Positions 45,193 to 54,409 of a DNA stretch of 64,000 nucleotides are shown in pieces (positions within the stretch are counted from its first letter, which is position 1; the number at the start of each line of letters is the position of its first letter). The position numbers were made by a program, and so were the translations under genes. This DNA comes from Aquiluna sp. (lineage in GTDB: Bacteria > Actinomycetota > Actinomycetes > Actinomycetales > Microbacteriaceae): the NCBI GenBank assembly GCA_028822985.1, contig JAPKCK010000005.1, positions 32,743-96,742 of the forward strand, written 5' to 3'. The notes beneath the pieces were generated by a model that was given only the letters and a program-made list of their open reading frames with translations, searched no databases and had not been told where the DNA came from.

Positions 45193-45981
45193 CCCTGGGA
45201 CTAGCAGTGCTGCCGGAAGTCCCAATATTGCAAAGAGTGACAGTAGAGCGCCGGCTTCTGCCACGCTCACCGAATTGTGTTCGAGCAGTAAAAGTGGCAA
45301 CCATGCAAAGCTCACGTAACCGAATACCGAAGTCATTCCCTGGGTCCCGATTATTGCCCAAGCTGTGGGTGAGCGCCAGATGGCCTTTTGTTTGATGACG
45401 CCGGGTGGAGGCTTCTCGGGCGCGGAGTTTTTTCTAAGGGCAATTAGGGGCAACAAGGTAAGTGCCGCCATCAATGCCCACTGTCCGAGCGAAAAGCGCC
45501 AACCGCCTAATTCTGCAAACGGAACAGCCAGGAACGAGCCCGCTGATGCGCTGAGGGCTGCTAAGGAGATGTAAAAACTAGAGACCAAGCCCACTCGGTT
45601 TGGAAAATACTTTCGAACGATCACAGGCATCAGGATGTTTCCAATTCCCATGCCCAAAAGACACATCATGCTGCCCACGAACAAGGCCGTCGAGTCCCAG
45701 GACAGGGCTCTAAGGACATGGCCGCCAATAATTAGTATTGAGGTTGCAATAAGTGTTTTTTCCACACCGATTTTTCTGGTTGGAACGCTTGCCATCGTGG
45801 TGGCCATTGCGAAAGCTAACGGAGCCGCGATCCCAAGAAGGCCAATAGTCACAATGGGGAGCGAGATTTCCTCTTGAATATAGGTAACAAGAGGTGAAAA
45901 AGAGCTAACGGCGGTCCTCATATTCAGTGCGAGTAGGGCGATTGCTACGATCGCCAGCCACTTTGTCCTGCGTTCGGTCAA
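44797..45981 (-). CDS. MFS transporter, CynX/NimT-like
   Basis: A 394-residue, 12-helix permease of the cyanate/2-nitroimidazole-type MFS group (LNMRTAVSSFSPLVTYIQ; MCLLGMGIGNILMPVIVRKYFP; LGLGPTMFPLALTLYNLRSRE). Cargo is not known. Its last ~131 codons lie in the right repeat and are duplicated as the fragment at 21072-21503. Its stop overlaps the glpX remnant by 4 bp as in the uninterrupted ancestral pair. It lies 2 bp after hisN on the same strand. Confidence 0.9.
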   Translation of the reverse strand: MTERRTKWLAIVAIALLALNMRTAVSSFSPLVTYIQEEISLPIVTIGLLGIAAPLAFAMATTMASVPTRKIGVEKTLIATSILIIGGHVLRALSWDSTALFVGSMMCLLGMGIGNILMPVIVRKYFPNRVGLVSSFYISLAALSASAGSFLAVPFAELGGWRFSLGQWALMAALTLLPLIALRKNSAPEKPPPGVIKQKAIWRSPTAWAIIGTQGMTSVFGYVSFAWLPLLLLEHNSVSVAEAGALLSLFAILGLPAALLVPGLAVKYKQLHAPIIWFSSAMGMTGALGILWTDGPHLWVWVAALGLGPTMFPLALTLYNLRSRERSTVLAVSSFGQGMSYTITTIIVFLVGVFREITGGWEFALWMFFGVALLSALMGIQIAKNHFVDDELVH

Positions 45982-45983
45982 AG

Positions 45984-46760
45984 CTAAGAGTCTGTCTGAA
46001 GAATTTGAAGCGCTTTTTCGTGCAGCTTTCCGTTAGTTGCTAAAACTGTTGAGGTGTCGTTTTCTAATGGACCGGAAAATGAGCTGATCATCCCGCCGGC
46101 CTCGAGGAGGATAGGAACCAATGCTGAAATGTCATAAATCTTCAAGTCATGCTCGGATGCAATCTCAATCGCGCCCTCGGCAACGAACATGTAGCTCAGG
46201 AAGTCACCGTAAGCGCGAGTCCTAAGAACCTTGGTTGAAAGTTCCATGAGCTGATTCAGGTATCCCGCGTCACGCCATTGCTCCAATGAATTAAAACTCA
46301 GAGTCGCATCAGCAAGCTCTGAGATGCCAGATGCCGCAAGTTTTCTCACGGTGCCATCAATGTCTCTGGTGAAAGCTCCCTTGCCGCTAGCAGCCCACCA
46401 GCGCCTCGCCAGGGCGGGTGCGGAGACCACCGAGGCAACCAGTTCGTCATCAACGCGAAGGGCAATCAATGTTGCCCAAATAGGCACACCTCGCAGATAG
46501 TTTGCGGTGCCATCGATCGGGTCGATTATCCAACTCCTATGGGAGTCACCTGTGTTTTCAAATTCCTCTCCGATGACAGAGTCGGATGGGCGATAAAGCT
46601 TCAGTAAATCCCGAAGTTTTTGTTCCACTGCCCGATCGGCATCGGTTACCGGTGTCCTGTCAGGCTTCGCCTCTACCTTTAGATCCAATGCTCGATAGCG
46701 CGAGAGTGATATCTCATCGGCAGCATTCGCGAGGACCTGTGCAAGCTCTAAATCATTCAT
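45984..46760 (-). CDS. hisN: Inositol-monophosphatase-family phosphatase, probable histidinol-phosphatase
   Basis: A 258-residue Mg-dependent phosphatase: GEEFENTGD metal site, WIIDPIDGTANYLRG near residue 79 and SEHDLKIYDISALVPILLEAGG near residue 205. In actinobacteria the gene beside rsgA and aroA is usually the HisN histidinol-phosphate phosphatase, hence the name; an inositol or other sugar phosphatase cannot be excluded. ATG start. Confidence 0.85.
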   Translation of the reverse strand: MNDLELAQVLANAADEISLSRYRALDLKVEAKPDRTPVTDADRAVEQKLRDLLKLYRPSDSVIGEEFENTGDSHRSWIIDPIDGTANYLRGVPIWATLIALRVDDELVASVVSAPALARRWWAASGKGAFTRDIDGTVRKLAASGISELADATLSFNSLEQWRDAGYLNQLMELSTKVLRTRAYGDFLSYMFVAEGAIEIASEHDLKIYDISALVPILLEAGGMISSFSGPLENDTSTVLATNGKLHEKALQILQTDS

Positions 46761-46768
46761 CTTGTCCC

Positions 46769-47770
46769 CTAATCTACCGAGGAAAGTGACTCAAGCAGTC
46801 TTCGAAGTGAGTCCAGTCTCAAGGCAGAAATTTCGCCGGCCAGCATTTTTTGATCCAGCGCGCAATCTGGCGAATCAGCCAGATGTGTGCATCCACGCGG
46901 GCAGTCACCACTTGCGTCACTCAAGTCCGAAAAGCCCTTGAGTAAGCCATCTGCATCGATGTTGGATAGACCAAAGCTTCGTATTCCCGGGGTGTCAACC
47001 AACCAACCTCCTTGAGCTCGAATGGCGTGGGCGGAGCTAGAGGTGTGGCGGCCTTTACCCGTGACCTTATTGACTATCCCAGTCGCACGGATAAAGTCCG
47101 GAGCTATTTGGTTAATAATGGTGGTCTTGCCAACTCCAGAATGTCCCACAAACACAGTGGTGTGGCCCGTGAGCATTTGTTTTAGTGATTCCAGGTTCGG
47201 GGCGTTTTCCGAGGTTTGAATAATTTCCAGGTCAAACCCTTGAAAGCTGTCGATGAAATCCTTTGGATCCGCAAGATCGCACTTAGTCATAATCAAAATC
47301 GGTTTTAGTCCAGAGTGAAAAGCAGCGACTAAATACCTGTCGACTAGCCTCGAGCGCGGTTCGGGATTTGCTGCGGCCATCACAATCACTAGTTGATCCG
47401 CGTTGGCCACAATTGTTTGCTCCAGTGAGTCGCCGTCTTCGGCGGATCTTGACAGAGCATTCTTTCTTGGCTCGATTCTCACGATTCTGGCAAGAGCGCC
47501 GGAGGCTCCAGTAACATCGCCGTCTAGTCGAACTCGATCGCAAATCACGCAGCCATCTTTGCGAAGCTCTTTGGCCAATGTCGCTGTTATTTCTTTACCT
47601 TCATCGGTAAGAATGCGATACCTAGCCAAGTGAACCTCTAGGACCATGCCTAATGGTGCTTTGCTAAAGTCTGGACGCCGCTTCGTTCTTGGCCTGGAGC
47701 CCTTGGGGTTGGGCCTGATGCGGACATCGTCCTCATCAAGATCCATTGGATCAGCCCTAGACCAGGTCAT
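46769..47770 (-). CDS. rsgA: Ribosome small subunit-dependent GTPase A
   Basis: A 333-residue circularly permuted GTPase that matures 30S ribosomes. OB-fold region, then G4 MTKCDLAD, G1 GHSGVGKTT and G3 VDTPGIRSFG in permuted order, and a C-terminal zinc knuckle CPRGCTHLADSPDCA. A basic N-terminal extension (KGSRPRTKRRPD) is typical of actinobacteria. The ATG overlaps the aroA stop by one base. Confidence 0.95.
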   Translation of the reverse strand: MTWSRADPMDLDEDDVRIRPNPKGSRPRTKRRPDFSKAPLGMVLEVHLARYRILTDEGKEITATLAKELRKDGCVICDRVRLDGDVTGASGALARIVRIEPRKNALSRSAEDGDSLEQTIVANADQLVIVMAAANPEPRSRLVDRYLVAAFHSGLKPILIMTKCDLADPKDFIDSFQGFDLEIIQTSENAPNLESLKQMLTGHTTVFVGHSGVGKTTIINQIAPDFIRATGIVNKVTGKGRHTSSSAHAIRAQGGWLVDTPGIRSFGLSNIDADGLLKGFSDLSDASGDCPRGCTHLADSPDCALDQKMLAGEISALRLDSLRRLLESLSSVD

Positions 47771-49038
47771 TATGCCTCAAGCATCTCAAGCCACATCTTT
47801 GCAAAGTCAGGCATGGTTTTCGCGGTTGTTTCAATGTTCTCGACTTCAACACCACCTACTGCTAGTCCTATAATCGCCCCGCTGGTGGCCATTCGATGGT
47901 CGTGATAGCTGTGCCAAACTCCACCATGCAGAAGTTGAGGGGTGATCTCAATTCCGTCCACAAGTTCTCTAGCGTTTCCGCCGAGGTTGTTTATTTCAGC
48001 CACTAGAGCCGCGAGACGGTCGGTCTCGTGCCCCCGGAGGTGCCCGATGCCGAACAGCTTACTTGGACTAACCGCTAGTGCGCAGAGGGCTGCAATGGTC
48101 GGCGCCAGCTCGCCGGCCTCGGACAAGTCGGCTTCGATGCCAATAATTTCTCCGCTGCCCGAAATAGTGAGCACATCGTTCACAACTTCAATTTGCGCGC
48201 CCATACGAGTCAGAAGTTTTCGGTAGTGGTCTCCAACTTGAGTTGTTGAACTGGGCCAATTTGGAATCTTGACGGTTCCGTTGGTGACCATTGCTGCGGC
48301 AAGAAACGGACCTGCATTTGAAAGGTCAGGTTCAATAACGATTCTGCCACCAGAAATCGGGCCGGGCTCTACCTTCCAGCTGGAATTGTCGATCGCTCCA
48401 GCTTTAACGCCCCTTGCTCGCAGGGTGTGCAGGGTCATCTCAATGTGAGGAAGTGAAGGGAGACCCTGACCTTTGTGGGTGAGGGTTAGGCCTTGATTAA
48501 ATTTGGCAGCGCTAAGCAAAAGCCCAGACACAAACTGCGAGGATGCCGATGCATCGATGGTTAGCGCACCACCGGCGACCGCCCCTTTGCCAATGACGGT
48601 AAACGGCAGTGAGTTGGCGCCGGAGGAAACTTCAGCCCCTAACGCTTGCATTGATTCGATCGTCGTTTTCATGGGCCGCGCTCTGGCACCGGCGTCACCA
48701 TCAAAGGAAACTTCCCCTTGTGCCAACATCGAGAGGGGAGGGACAAATCGCATGACGGTGCCGGCAAGACCGCAATCTACCTGCGCGGGACCGGATAATT
48801 CTCCGGGGGTAACCAGCAAGTCCGAACCTCGCCACAAAAATTCGGTTCCCAAAGACTTCAGAGATGCAATCATAAGTTCGGTATCTCTGGATACTAGGGG
48901 CGAAATAAGTTCAGTTGGCTCTTCGGCCAATGCTGAGAGCACCAGCTCACGATTTGTGAGGGATTTGCTCCCAGGCAGCAAAACTTCAGCGCTAACGGCA
49001 GAAGATAGAGGCGCGGGCCAGGTTGAAAACTCAGTCAT
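47770..49038 (-). CDS. aroA: 3-phosphoshikimate 1-carboxyvinyltransferase (EPSP synthase)
   Basis: A 422-residue shikimate-pathway enzyme that joins shikimate-3-phosphate and PEP. LPGSKSLTNRELVLSALA near residue 22, DCGLAGTVMRFVPP near residue 84 (the usual LGNAGTAxR is LAGTVMR here), DASASSQFVSG and GHLRGHETDRLAAL are present. ATG at 49038 (MTEFSTW) preferred over an in-frame ATG at 49074. It leads the aroA-rsgA-hisN operon and diverges from sigR. Confidence 0.95.
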   Translation of the reverse strand: MTEFSTWPAPLSSAVSAEVLLPGSKSLTNRELVLSALAEEPTELISPLVSRDTELMIASLKSLGTEFLWRGSDLLVTPGELSGPAQVDCGLAGTVMRFVPPLSMLAQGEVSFDGDAGARARPMKTTIESMQALGAEVSSGANSLPFTVIGKGAVAGGALTIDASASSQFVSGLLLSAAKFNQGLTLTHKGQGLPSLPHIEMTLHTLRARGVKAGAIDNSSWKVEPGPISGGRIVIEPDLSNAGPFLAAAMVTNGTVKIPNWPSSTTQVGDHYRKLLTRMGAQIEVVNDVLTISGSGEIIGIEADLSEAGELAPTIAALCALAVSPSKLFGIGHLRGHETDRLAALVAEINNLGGNARELVDGIEITPQLLHGGVWHSYHDHRMATSGAIIGLAVGGVEVENIETTAKTMPDFAKMWLEMLEA

Positions 49039-49160
49039 CACTCCAAAGATACAAGGAATGGCGGCTATCGGCATGTCGGGCCCTTCGTTCCTGAAAAAGG
49101 TTTTTCGCGAATTGTTTATGATTGCGCCTGCTTTTCGGGTGGAGGTTAGACTATTGAGTA

Positions 49161-49748
49161 ATGCCCTCTAAAAAATCTGAAAAAATTCTGAGCTTCGAAG
49201 CCCAGGCGTTGCCGCTGATGCCCCAGCTTTACGGAGCAGCTCTAAGGTGGACCAGAAACCCCAGCGACGCTGAGGATTTGGTGCAGGAGACCTTTGCAAA
49301 GGCGTTTGTGGCGTGGGAAAAATTTGAGCAGGGCACCAATCTGAAGGCTTGGCTGTTTCGAATAATGACCAATACTCATATAAATCTTTACAATAAAAAA
49401 GCCAAGGACAAGGCAAAGACAGCTCTAGATGATCTAGAGGATTGGCAAGTTGGCCAAGGGGAGTCGGTAACTTCAAGGTCTTCAAGGTCTGCGGAGATAG
49501 AGGCTATGGAGAATCTTCCCTCGCTTGCCATAAAAAATGCACTCGACCAAATTCCAGAAGAATTCCGCATGGTGGTTTACTACGCGGTAGTCGAAGGCCT
49601 GCCGTACCAAGAAATCGCCGACATTATGGGCACGCCAGTTGGTACTGTTATGTCAAGATTGCACCGCGGGAAGAAATTACTGAGAACTTTGTTGCAAGAC
49701 TACGCAAAGCAAGAAGGATACGACACAGGAGTGGAGGTCGACAATTGA
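49161..49748 (+). CDS. sigR: ECF sigma factor SigR/SigH
   Basis: A 195-residue ECF sigma factor. Region 2 reads [17 protein letters not shown] and [16 protein letters not shown]; region 4 reads [19 protein letters not shown] and [18 protein letters not shown]. It matches the thiol-stress sigma factors SigR (Streptomyces) and SigH (Mycobacterium). ATG at 49161. The downstream gene is the cognate zinc anti-sigma factor and starts inside its stop. Confidence 0.95.
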   Translation: MPSKKSEKILSFEAQALPLMPQLYGAALRWTRNPSDAEDLVQETFAKAFVAWEKFEQGTNLKAWLFRIMTNTHINLYNKKAKDKAKTALDDLEDWQVGQGESVTSRSSRSAEIEAMENLPSLAIKNALDQIPEEFRMVVYYAVVEGLPYQEIADIMGTPVGTVMSRLHRGKKLLRTLLQDYAKQEGYDTGVEVDN

Positions 49749-49987
49749 AAAAAGTTGACTGTGAAGAGGTAAAAAAAGGCGTTCATGAGTATCTGCACTC
49801 TGAGCTGCACGAAGAAGAGCTGGATCAAGTGACCGCTCACCTTGCGAACTGCGATTCCTGTGAAAGTCACTACGACATCGAGGTTATTTTCAACCAGGTA
49901 ATTCAACGTGCGTGTGATGAAGTTCCAGCCGAGCAGCTGGCGGAAAGAGTTATGGATCGCCTAAAAGAGATCCAGCAACACGACTAA
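49745..49987 (+). CDS. rsrA: Zinc-binding anti-sigma factor RsrA
   Basis: An 80-residue ZAS-family anti-sigma factor. The histidine and CxxC are in HLANCDSC near residue 35, with a further conserved cysteine at residue 6 (KKVDCEE). It would hold SigR until oxidation forms a disulfide and releases zinc. The TTG start at 49745 overlaps the sigR stop as TTGA. Convergent with the SGNH hydrolase gene (4-bp overlap). Confidence 0.92.
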   Translation: MKKVDCEEVKKGVHEYLHSELHEEELDQVTAHLANCDSCESHYDIEVIFNQVIQRACDEVPAEQLAERVMDRLKEIQQHD

Positions 49988-50580
49988 TCTTTTTGAGCGA
50001 GACCCAGCCACTCGAACCAGCCGCGATTCAACACCAACCAAGCAATTAGGCCATAGCCAATTTGACCGGGCAGCTGCTTTGGGTGATTAGTAACTTCTGA
50101 CAACCAACCCTCATGGTCCACTAGTGGACTAAAGCAATCCACGTAAGTCAGCTGTCTTCGCTTCACAACATCCGAAAAGCCCTCTGATAGGTGCTTGACT
50201 TCGGAGTCGAATTCGGGGACACCGGTCGGTGTTGGGCCCACGACCAAAACCTTAATCCCCTCGCGAACCGCGTCATCTAGTAGTGATGCCAGGTTCAGTC
50301 TGGAGCGAGATATGGTTATGCCGGACCGAACGTCTGTAGACCCAAGAGCTAAGACTAAATAGTTATCGCTGTCCTTGGAAAACCTGATTGTGGCTTCATT
50401 TTTCCATCTGCCCAAAAGATCCGAAGTTGTCTCTCCGATCATTGGCAAGGCAAAGACTGCCACATCCCTATCTCCGGGCAGGCGTGCCTGAACTCTGCCA
50501 AGCCAGCCAATGCCCTTGGGGTCACCAGCTCCTGTGAGAAGTTCGTCTCCGAGGATAACGACGCGTAGATCAGGCATCAA
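49984..50580 (-). CDS. SGNH/GDSL-type hydrolase-like protein
   Basis: A 198-residue protein with the SGNH fold layout: block I VVILGDELLTGAGDPKGIGW (GDEL with Glu-Leu where GDSL is usual, so the nucleophilic Ser is replaced), block III VLALGSTDVRSG (STD for GND) and VVGPTPTGVPEFD. The changed nucleophile suggests weak or no esterase activity. It starts inside the kgd stop and probably shares its transcript. Confidence 0.75.
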   Translation of the reverse strand: MMPDLRVVILGDELLTGAGDPKGIGWLGRVQARLPGDRDVAVFALPMIGETTSDLLGRWKNEATIRFSKDSDNYLVLALGSTDVRSGITISRSRLNLASLLDDAVREGIKVLVVGPTPTGVPEFDSEVKHLSEGFSDVVKRRQLTYVDCFSPLVDHEGWLSEVTNHPKQLPGQIGYGLIAWLVLNRGWFEWLGLAQKD

Positions 50581-53500
50581 TCGCTGAATGCCCTATTGAC
50601 CAAATCTGCTTGCTCGGCAGCGTGCCTCTTGGCGGAACCAGTTGCAGGAGAGGCGGACGCCGCTCTAGCGAAAACTCTCAAGTTGACACCGTACTTAGGC
50701 ATGAATAGTCCCAGGTAGGTCCAGGCCCCTTGGTTGGCTGGCTCGTCTTGGACAAATCTCAGTTCCGCCTCTGGGAACTGAGAAATCGCGGCCTTCATTT
50801 CCTCCACTGGAGTCGGATAAAGCTGCTCAAGTCGAACAATTGCCGTGTCACCGGTTCCACGTTTTTGGCTCTCAGCCAAAAGATCCCAGTAGACCTTGCC
50901 GGAGCAGAACAAAAGCTTCGTAACCTTCGTCGGGTCCAGGTTTTGTTGGTCATTGATCAATGGCCGGAAGCTACCCTCGGTAAAGTCCTTCACAGAGCTA
51001 GAAGCCGCCTTGAGGCGCAACATTGATTTTGGAGCAAAGACTACAAGCGGTCTTCTAGGAACCGTATAGGCCTGCCTGCGGAGCAAGTGGAAATGGCTTG
51101 CTGGTGTCGAAGGCTGCGCAATCGTCATGTTGTTCTGCGCACACAGCTGGAGGAATCTCTCGAGCCTCGCTGATGAGTGGTCTGGGCCCTGACCTTCGTA
51201 CCCATGAGGTAGGAGCATTACTAGCGAGGAGCTCTGACTCCATTTTTGCTCAGCGCTAGAAATAAACTCATCCACAACGACTTGGGCGCCGTTGATAAAG
51301 TCACCGAACTGAGCCTCCCAAAGCGTAAGAGTGTCTGGTCTTTCGACGGAATAGCCATATTCAAAACCGAGTGCTGCGTACTCGCTCAGGAAGGAATTGT
51401 AACCTTCAAATTTGGCTTGCTGTTCCGAAACATATCTAATTGGAGTCCATTCCTGGCCATTATTTCTGTCGTAAAACACGCTGTGGCGCTGGACAAAAGT
51501 TCCTCTCAGGCTGTCTTGACCTGCCAATCGAATGTTTACTCCCTCTACCAGCAGTGAACCGAAGGCCAGTAGCTCTCCAAAGCCCCAGTCGATTCCACCG
51601 GTTCGGGACATGTCAACTCGCTTTTGGAGTAGCTGGGCGAGTTTTGGGTGAACGCTGAAGCCGTCGGGTTCATTGCCATGAGCATTACCTATGGCCTCCA
51701 CCAATTCCTGAGGTATCGCGGTTTGGCGAAGAAGCTCTTGTTTTTCGCTGGCCGTGGTCCCAATGCCATCTGGTCGCGTCTGGAGGGCAACGGTCGCGGT
51801 CATGGCGTCGTGAACATCTATAAATGCCTGCTCAAGGCTGTGCTGGAAGCGCTGATTCGCCTCGTCAAATTCCTCTTTGGTAATGTCTTCACGGCCAATC
51901 AAGTTGTCCATGTAAAGGGATCTAACCGAGCGCTTTGCCTCAATGAGGTTGTACATCATGGGCTGCGTCATTGAAGGATCATCGCCCTCGTTGTGGCCAC
52001 GTCTGCGGTAGCAAACGATGTCAATCACAACGTCTTTCTTGAATTCCTGTCGGTACTCGAATGCCAACTGTGAGACTTTGACTACAGCCTCCGGATCATC
52101 GCCATTTACGTGGAAGATTGGGGCTTGAATTGCCTTTGCTACGTCGGTTGCATAGAGGCTAGATCGTGCGTCCTTTGGAATTGTGGTAAATCCGACCTGG
52201 TTGTTCACTATTACGTGGATGGTTCCGCCGACCTTATATCCATCCAGCTGGCTCATTTGAAGGGTTTCCAAGACGACTCCCTGACCCGCAAAAGCCGCGT
52301 CACCGTGAATCAAGATTGGAAGAATTGGGTAGTTCTCCGGGTTTCCCAGTTTGTCCTGCTTGGCCCTAACAATGCCCTCAAGAACTGGATTAACGGCCTC
52401 GAGGTGAGAAGGGTTCGCGGCAAGTGAGACTTTGATTTGAGTGCCGTGACCCGAGGTGAATACTCCCTCTGTTCCCAGGTGGTACTTCACGTCTCCAGAG
52501 CCCTGGACGCTAGAAATATCATTCGAACCCTCGAACTCGCGGAAGACCTGCCCGTAGGTCTTTCCAGCGATGTTCGTCAGAACATTCAGGCGACCACGGT
52601 GGGCCATTCCGATTACTGCTTCGTTCAATCCAGCGTCCGCTGCTGCCTGCAACATCTGGTCTAAAGCGGGGATTAGTGACTCGCTGCCCTCTAGCGAGAA
52701 CCTTTTTTGACCGACAAACTTGGTCTGCAGAAAAGTTTCAAAAGCCTCGGCCTCGTTGAGCTTATTCAGAATCCTAAATTGCTCTTCCTTGGTCGTTTTT
52801 TGATAGGGGCGTTCTAGCCTGTCTTGGAACCAAATGCGCTCCGATGGATTTTGGATGTGCATGTACTCAACGCCAATTGTTCTGCAGTATGAATCTCGAA
52901 GAATGCCAAGAATGTTTCGGAACTTAGCTTTCGATCGCCCACCGAAACCGGCGGTCTTGAAGGTTCGATCTAGGTCCCAAAGGCTGAGTCCGTAGGATCG
53001 GATGTCAAGGTCGGAGTGCCATCGCTGAACGTACTCCAGAGGATCAATATCTGCAATGAGATGTCCACGGACTCTGAAGGCGTTGATGTATTCCTGTATT
53101 CGAGTGTTTTTGCCAGACTGGTCGGCGATGTCCCAGTGGAAATCGCTTGACCAGACCACGGGAGAGTAAGGAATTCGCATGTCAGCAAAAATTTGCTCGA
53201 AGAATTCCCTTTCACCCAGGAGAAGCTCATTGATTATTTTCAGAAACTCGCCGCTGCCAGCACCCTGAATAACGCGGTGATCGTAGGTGGAGGTAACGGT
53301 TATTGTCTTTCCGATTCCCTGGTTAGCAAGTTGCTCTTCGGACATGCCCTGAAACTCGGCTGGGTAGTCAAGTGCTCCAATTCCAACAATGCAGCCTTGG
53401 CCACTGGTCAGCCTTGGAACCGAATGAACGGTTCCAATGCCACCTGGGTTCGTAAGCGAAATAGTTGTGTCTTTAAAGTCTTCCGCGGTTAGCTTGCCTT

Positions 53501-54296
53501 GCCTGGCTTTGGCAACGAGTTCTTCGTAAGCGCTCACAAACTCCGCGAAATTCATCTTTTGAGCTCGCTTTATGTTTGGAACCAGAAGCGCTCTTGAGCC
53601 GTCTGACTTTGGGATGTCAATTGCAAGTCCGAAGTTGATGTTGGCCGGGGAAATAACTGCCGGTTTTCCGTCAACCTCTTCGTAGAAGACGTTCTGAGAA
53701 GGAAAGGCCTTCAGGGCCTGAACCATCGCGAAGCCAATGATGTGGGTGAAGGATACCTTTCCACCCCTAGTTCTTTTTAGGTGCGAGTTGATGACAATTC
53801 TGTTGTCGATTAGAAGTTTCGCTGGCACTTGACGAACACTGGTTGCAGTTGGCATAAATACCGACGCGTCCATATTGGCGGCAAGAGCTTTACCCATGCC
53901 CTTGAGGATTTTTACTTCCCGTTGCTCGTTAATTTCTTCCAGAGTGATGGCTTGAGAGTCAGTGGACGGCAAGTCTGCCGGGACCGGTGCAGTCCTGGGC
54001 GCTTCATCTGAGGTCTTAGCAATTGGAATAGTGATTGCCTCGGTGGGAGGCGCCGGTGCATCGGGGTCAAAGTTTGTGACTACTGTCGAGTCGGTATCAA
54101 TCATCGTAATGGAGCCTGTGCTGGGCCCCTGGGAACCAGCACCTCCTTGGCTAGAAAGATGGTACCGCTCCAGAATCGGTAGCCAGGATTGGTCTACCGA
54201 ATCCGGGTTCTCCTGCCACTGGGCGTACATCTCGGCCACAAGCCACTGATTGGCGCCGAAGTCATTTTCAGAATTATTTGTATCGCTGCCCGACAA
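50577..54296 (-). CDS. kgd: Multifunctional 2-oxoglutarate decarboxylase/dehydrogenase E1-E2 fusion
   Basis: A 1239-residue actinobacterial Kgd/OdhA. An N-terminal E1 segment (DFGANQWLVAEMYAQWQ) is followed by a low-complexity Pro/Thr/Asp linker, an E2-type acyltransferase domain (residues about 115-350, ending TSTYDHRVIQGAGSGEFL) and the thiamine-diphosphate E1 domain (GMAHRGRLNVLTN, HGDAAFAGQG, NNQVGFTT). It closes the TCA cycle at 2-oxoglutarate and can be controlled by GarA/OdhI-type FHA proteins. TTG start with AAGGGG upstream. Confidence 0.97.
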   Translation of the reverse strand: MSGSDTNNSENDFGANQWLVAEMYAQWQENPDSVDQSWLPILERYHLSSQGGAGSQGPSTGSITMIDTDSTVVTNFDPDAPAPPTEAITIPIAKTSDEAPRTAPVPADLPSTDSQAITLEEINEQREVKILKGMGKALAANMDASVFMPTATSVRQVPAKLLIDNRIVINSHLKRTRGGKVSFTHIIGFAMVQALKAFPSQNVFYEEVDGKPAVISPANINFGLAIDIPKSDGSRALLVPNIKRAQKMNFAEFVSAYEELVAKARQGKLTAEDFKDTTISLTNPGGIGTVHSVPRLTSGQGCIVGIGALDYPAEFQGMSEEQLANQGIGKTITVTSTYDHRVIQGAGSGEFLKIINELLLGEREFFEQIFADMRIPYSPVVWSSDFHWDIADQSGKNTRIQEYINAFRVRGHLIADIDPLEYVQRWHSDLDIRSYGLSLWDLDRTFKTAGFGGRSKAKFRNILGILRDSYCRTIGVEYMHIQNPSERIWFQDRLERPYQKTTKEEQFRILNKLNEAEAFETFLQTKFVGQKRFSLEGSESLIPALDQMLQAAADAGLNEAVIGMAHRGRLNVLTNIAGKTYGQVFREFEGSNDISSVQGSGDVKYHLGTEGVFTSGHGTQIKVSLAANPSHLEAVNPVLEGIVRAKQDKLGNPENYPILPILIHGDAAFAGQGVVLETLQMSQLDGYKVGGTIHVIVNNQVGFTTIPKDARSSLYATDVAKAIQAPIFHVNGDDPEAVVKVSQLAFEYRQEFKKDVVIDIVCYRRRGHNEGDDPSMTQPMMYNLIEAKRSVRSLYMDNLIGREDITKEEFDEANQRFQHSLEQAFIDVHDAMTATVALQTRPDGIGTTASEKQELLRQTAIPQELVEAIGNAHGNEPDGFSVHPKLAQLLQKRVDMSRTGGIDWGFGELLAFGSLLVEGVNIRLAGQDSLRGTFVQRHSVFYDRNNGQEWTPIRYVSEQQAKFEGYNSFLSEYAALGFEYGYSVERPDTLTLWEAQFGDFINGAQVVVDEFISSAEQKWSQSSSLVMLLPHGYEGQGPDHSSARLERFLQLCAQNNMTIAQPSTPASHFHLLRRQAYTVPRRPLVVFAPKSMLRLKAASSSVKDFTEGSFRPLINDQQNLDPTKVTKLLFCSGKVYWDLLAESQKRGTGDTAIVRLEQLYPTPVEEMKAAISQFPEAELRFVQDEPANQGAWTYLGLFMPKYGVNLRVFARAASASPATGSAKRHAAEQADLVNRAFSD

Positions 54297-54409
54297 GGGT
54301 GCCCCTTAGAACGAAAAACCTATGGAAAACAATGTAAGTCTAGCCACTTGACTGGCTATAGTTAAATGGAAATGGAGCTTGATAAACGCAGTTACATGCA
54401 GGTGATTGG

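Noticed and set aside
49054..49080. A SigR-type autoregulatory promoter (GGAAT, spacer, GTT) before sigR
   Set aside because: GGAAT is present at 49054 but no GTT follows at 16-18 bases (GGG or CGG instead), so it was not annotated.
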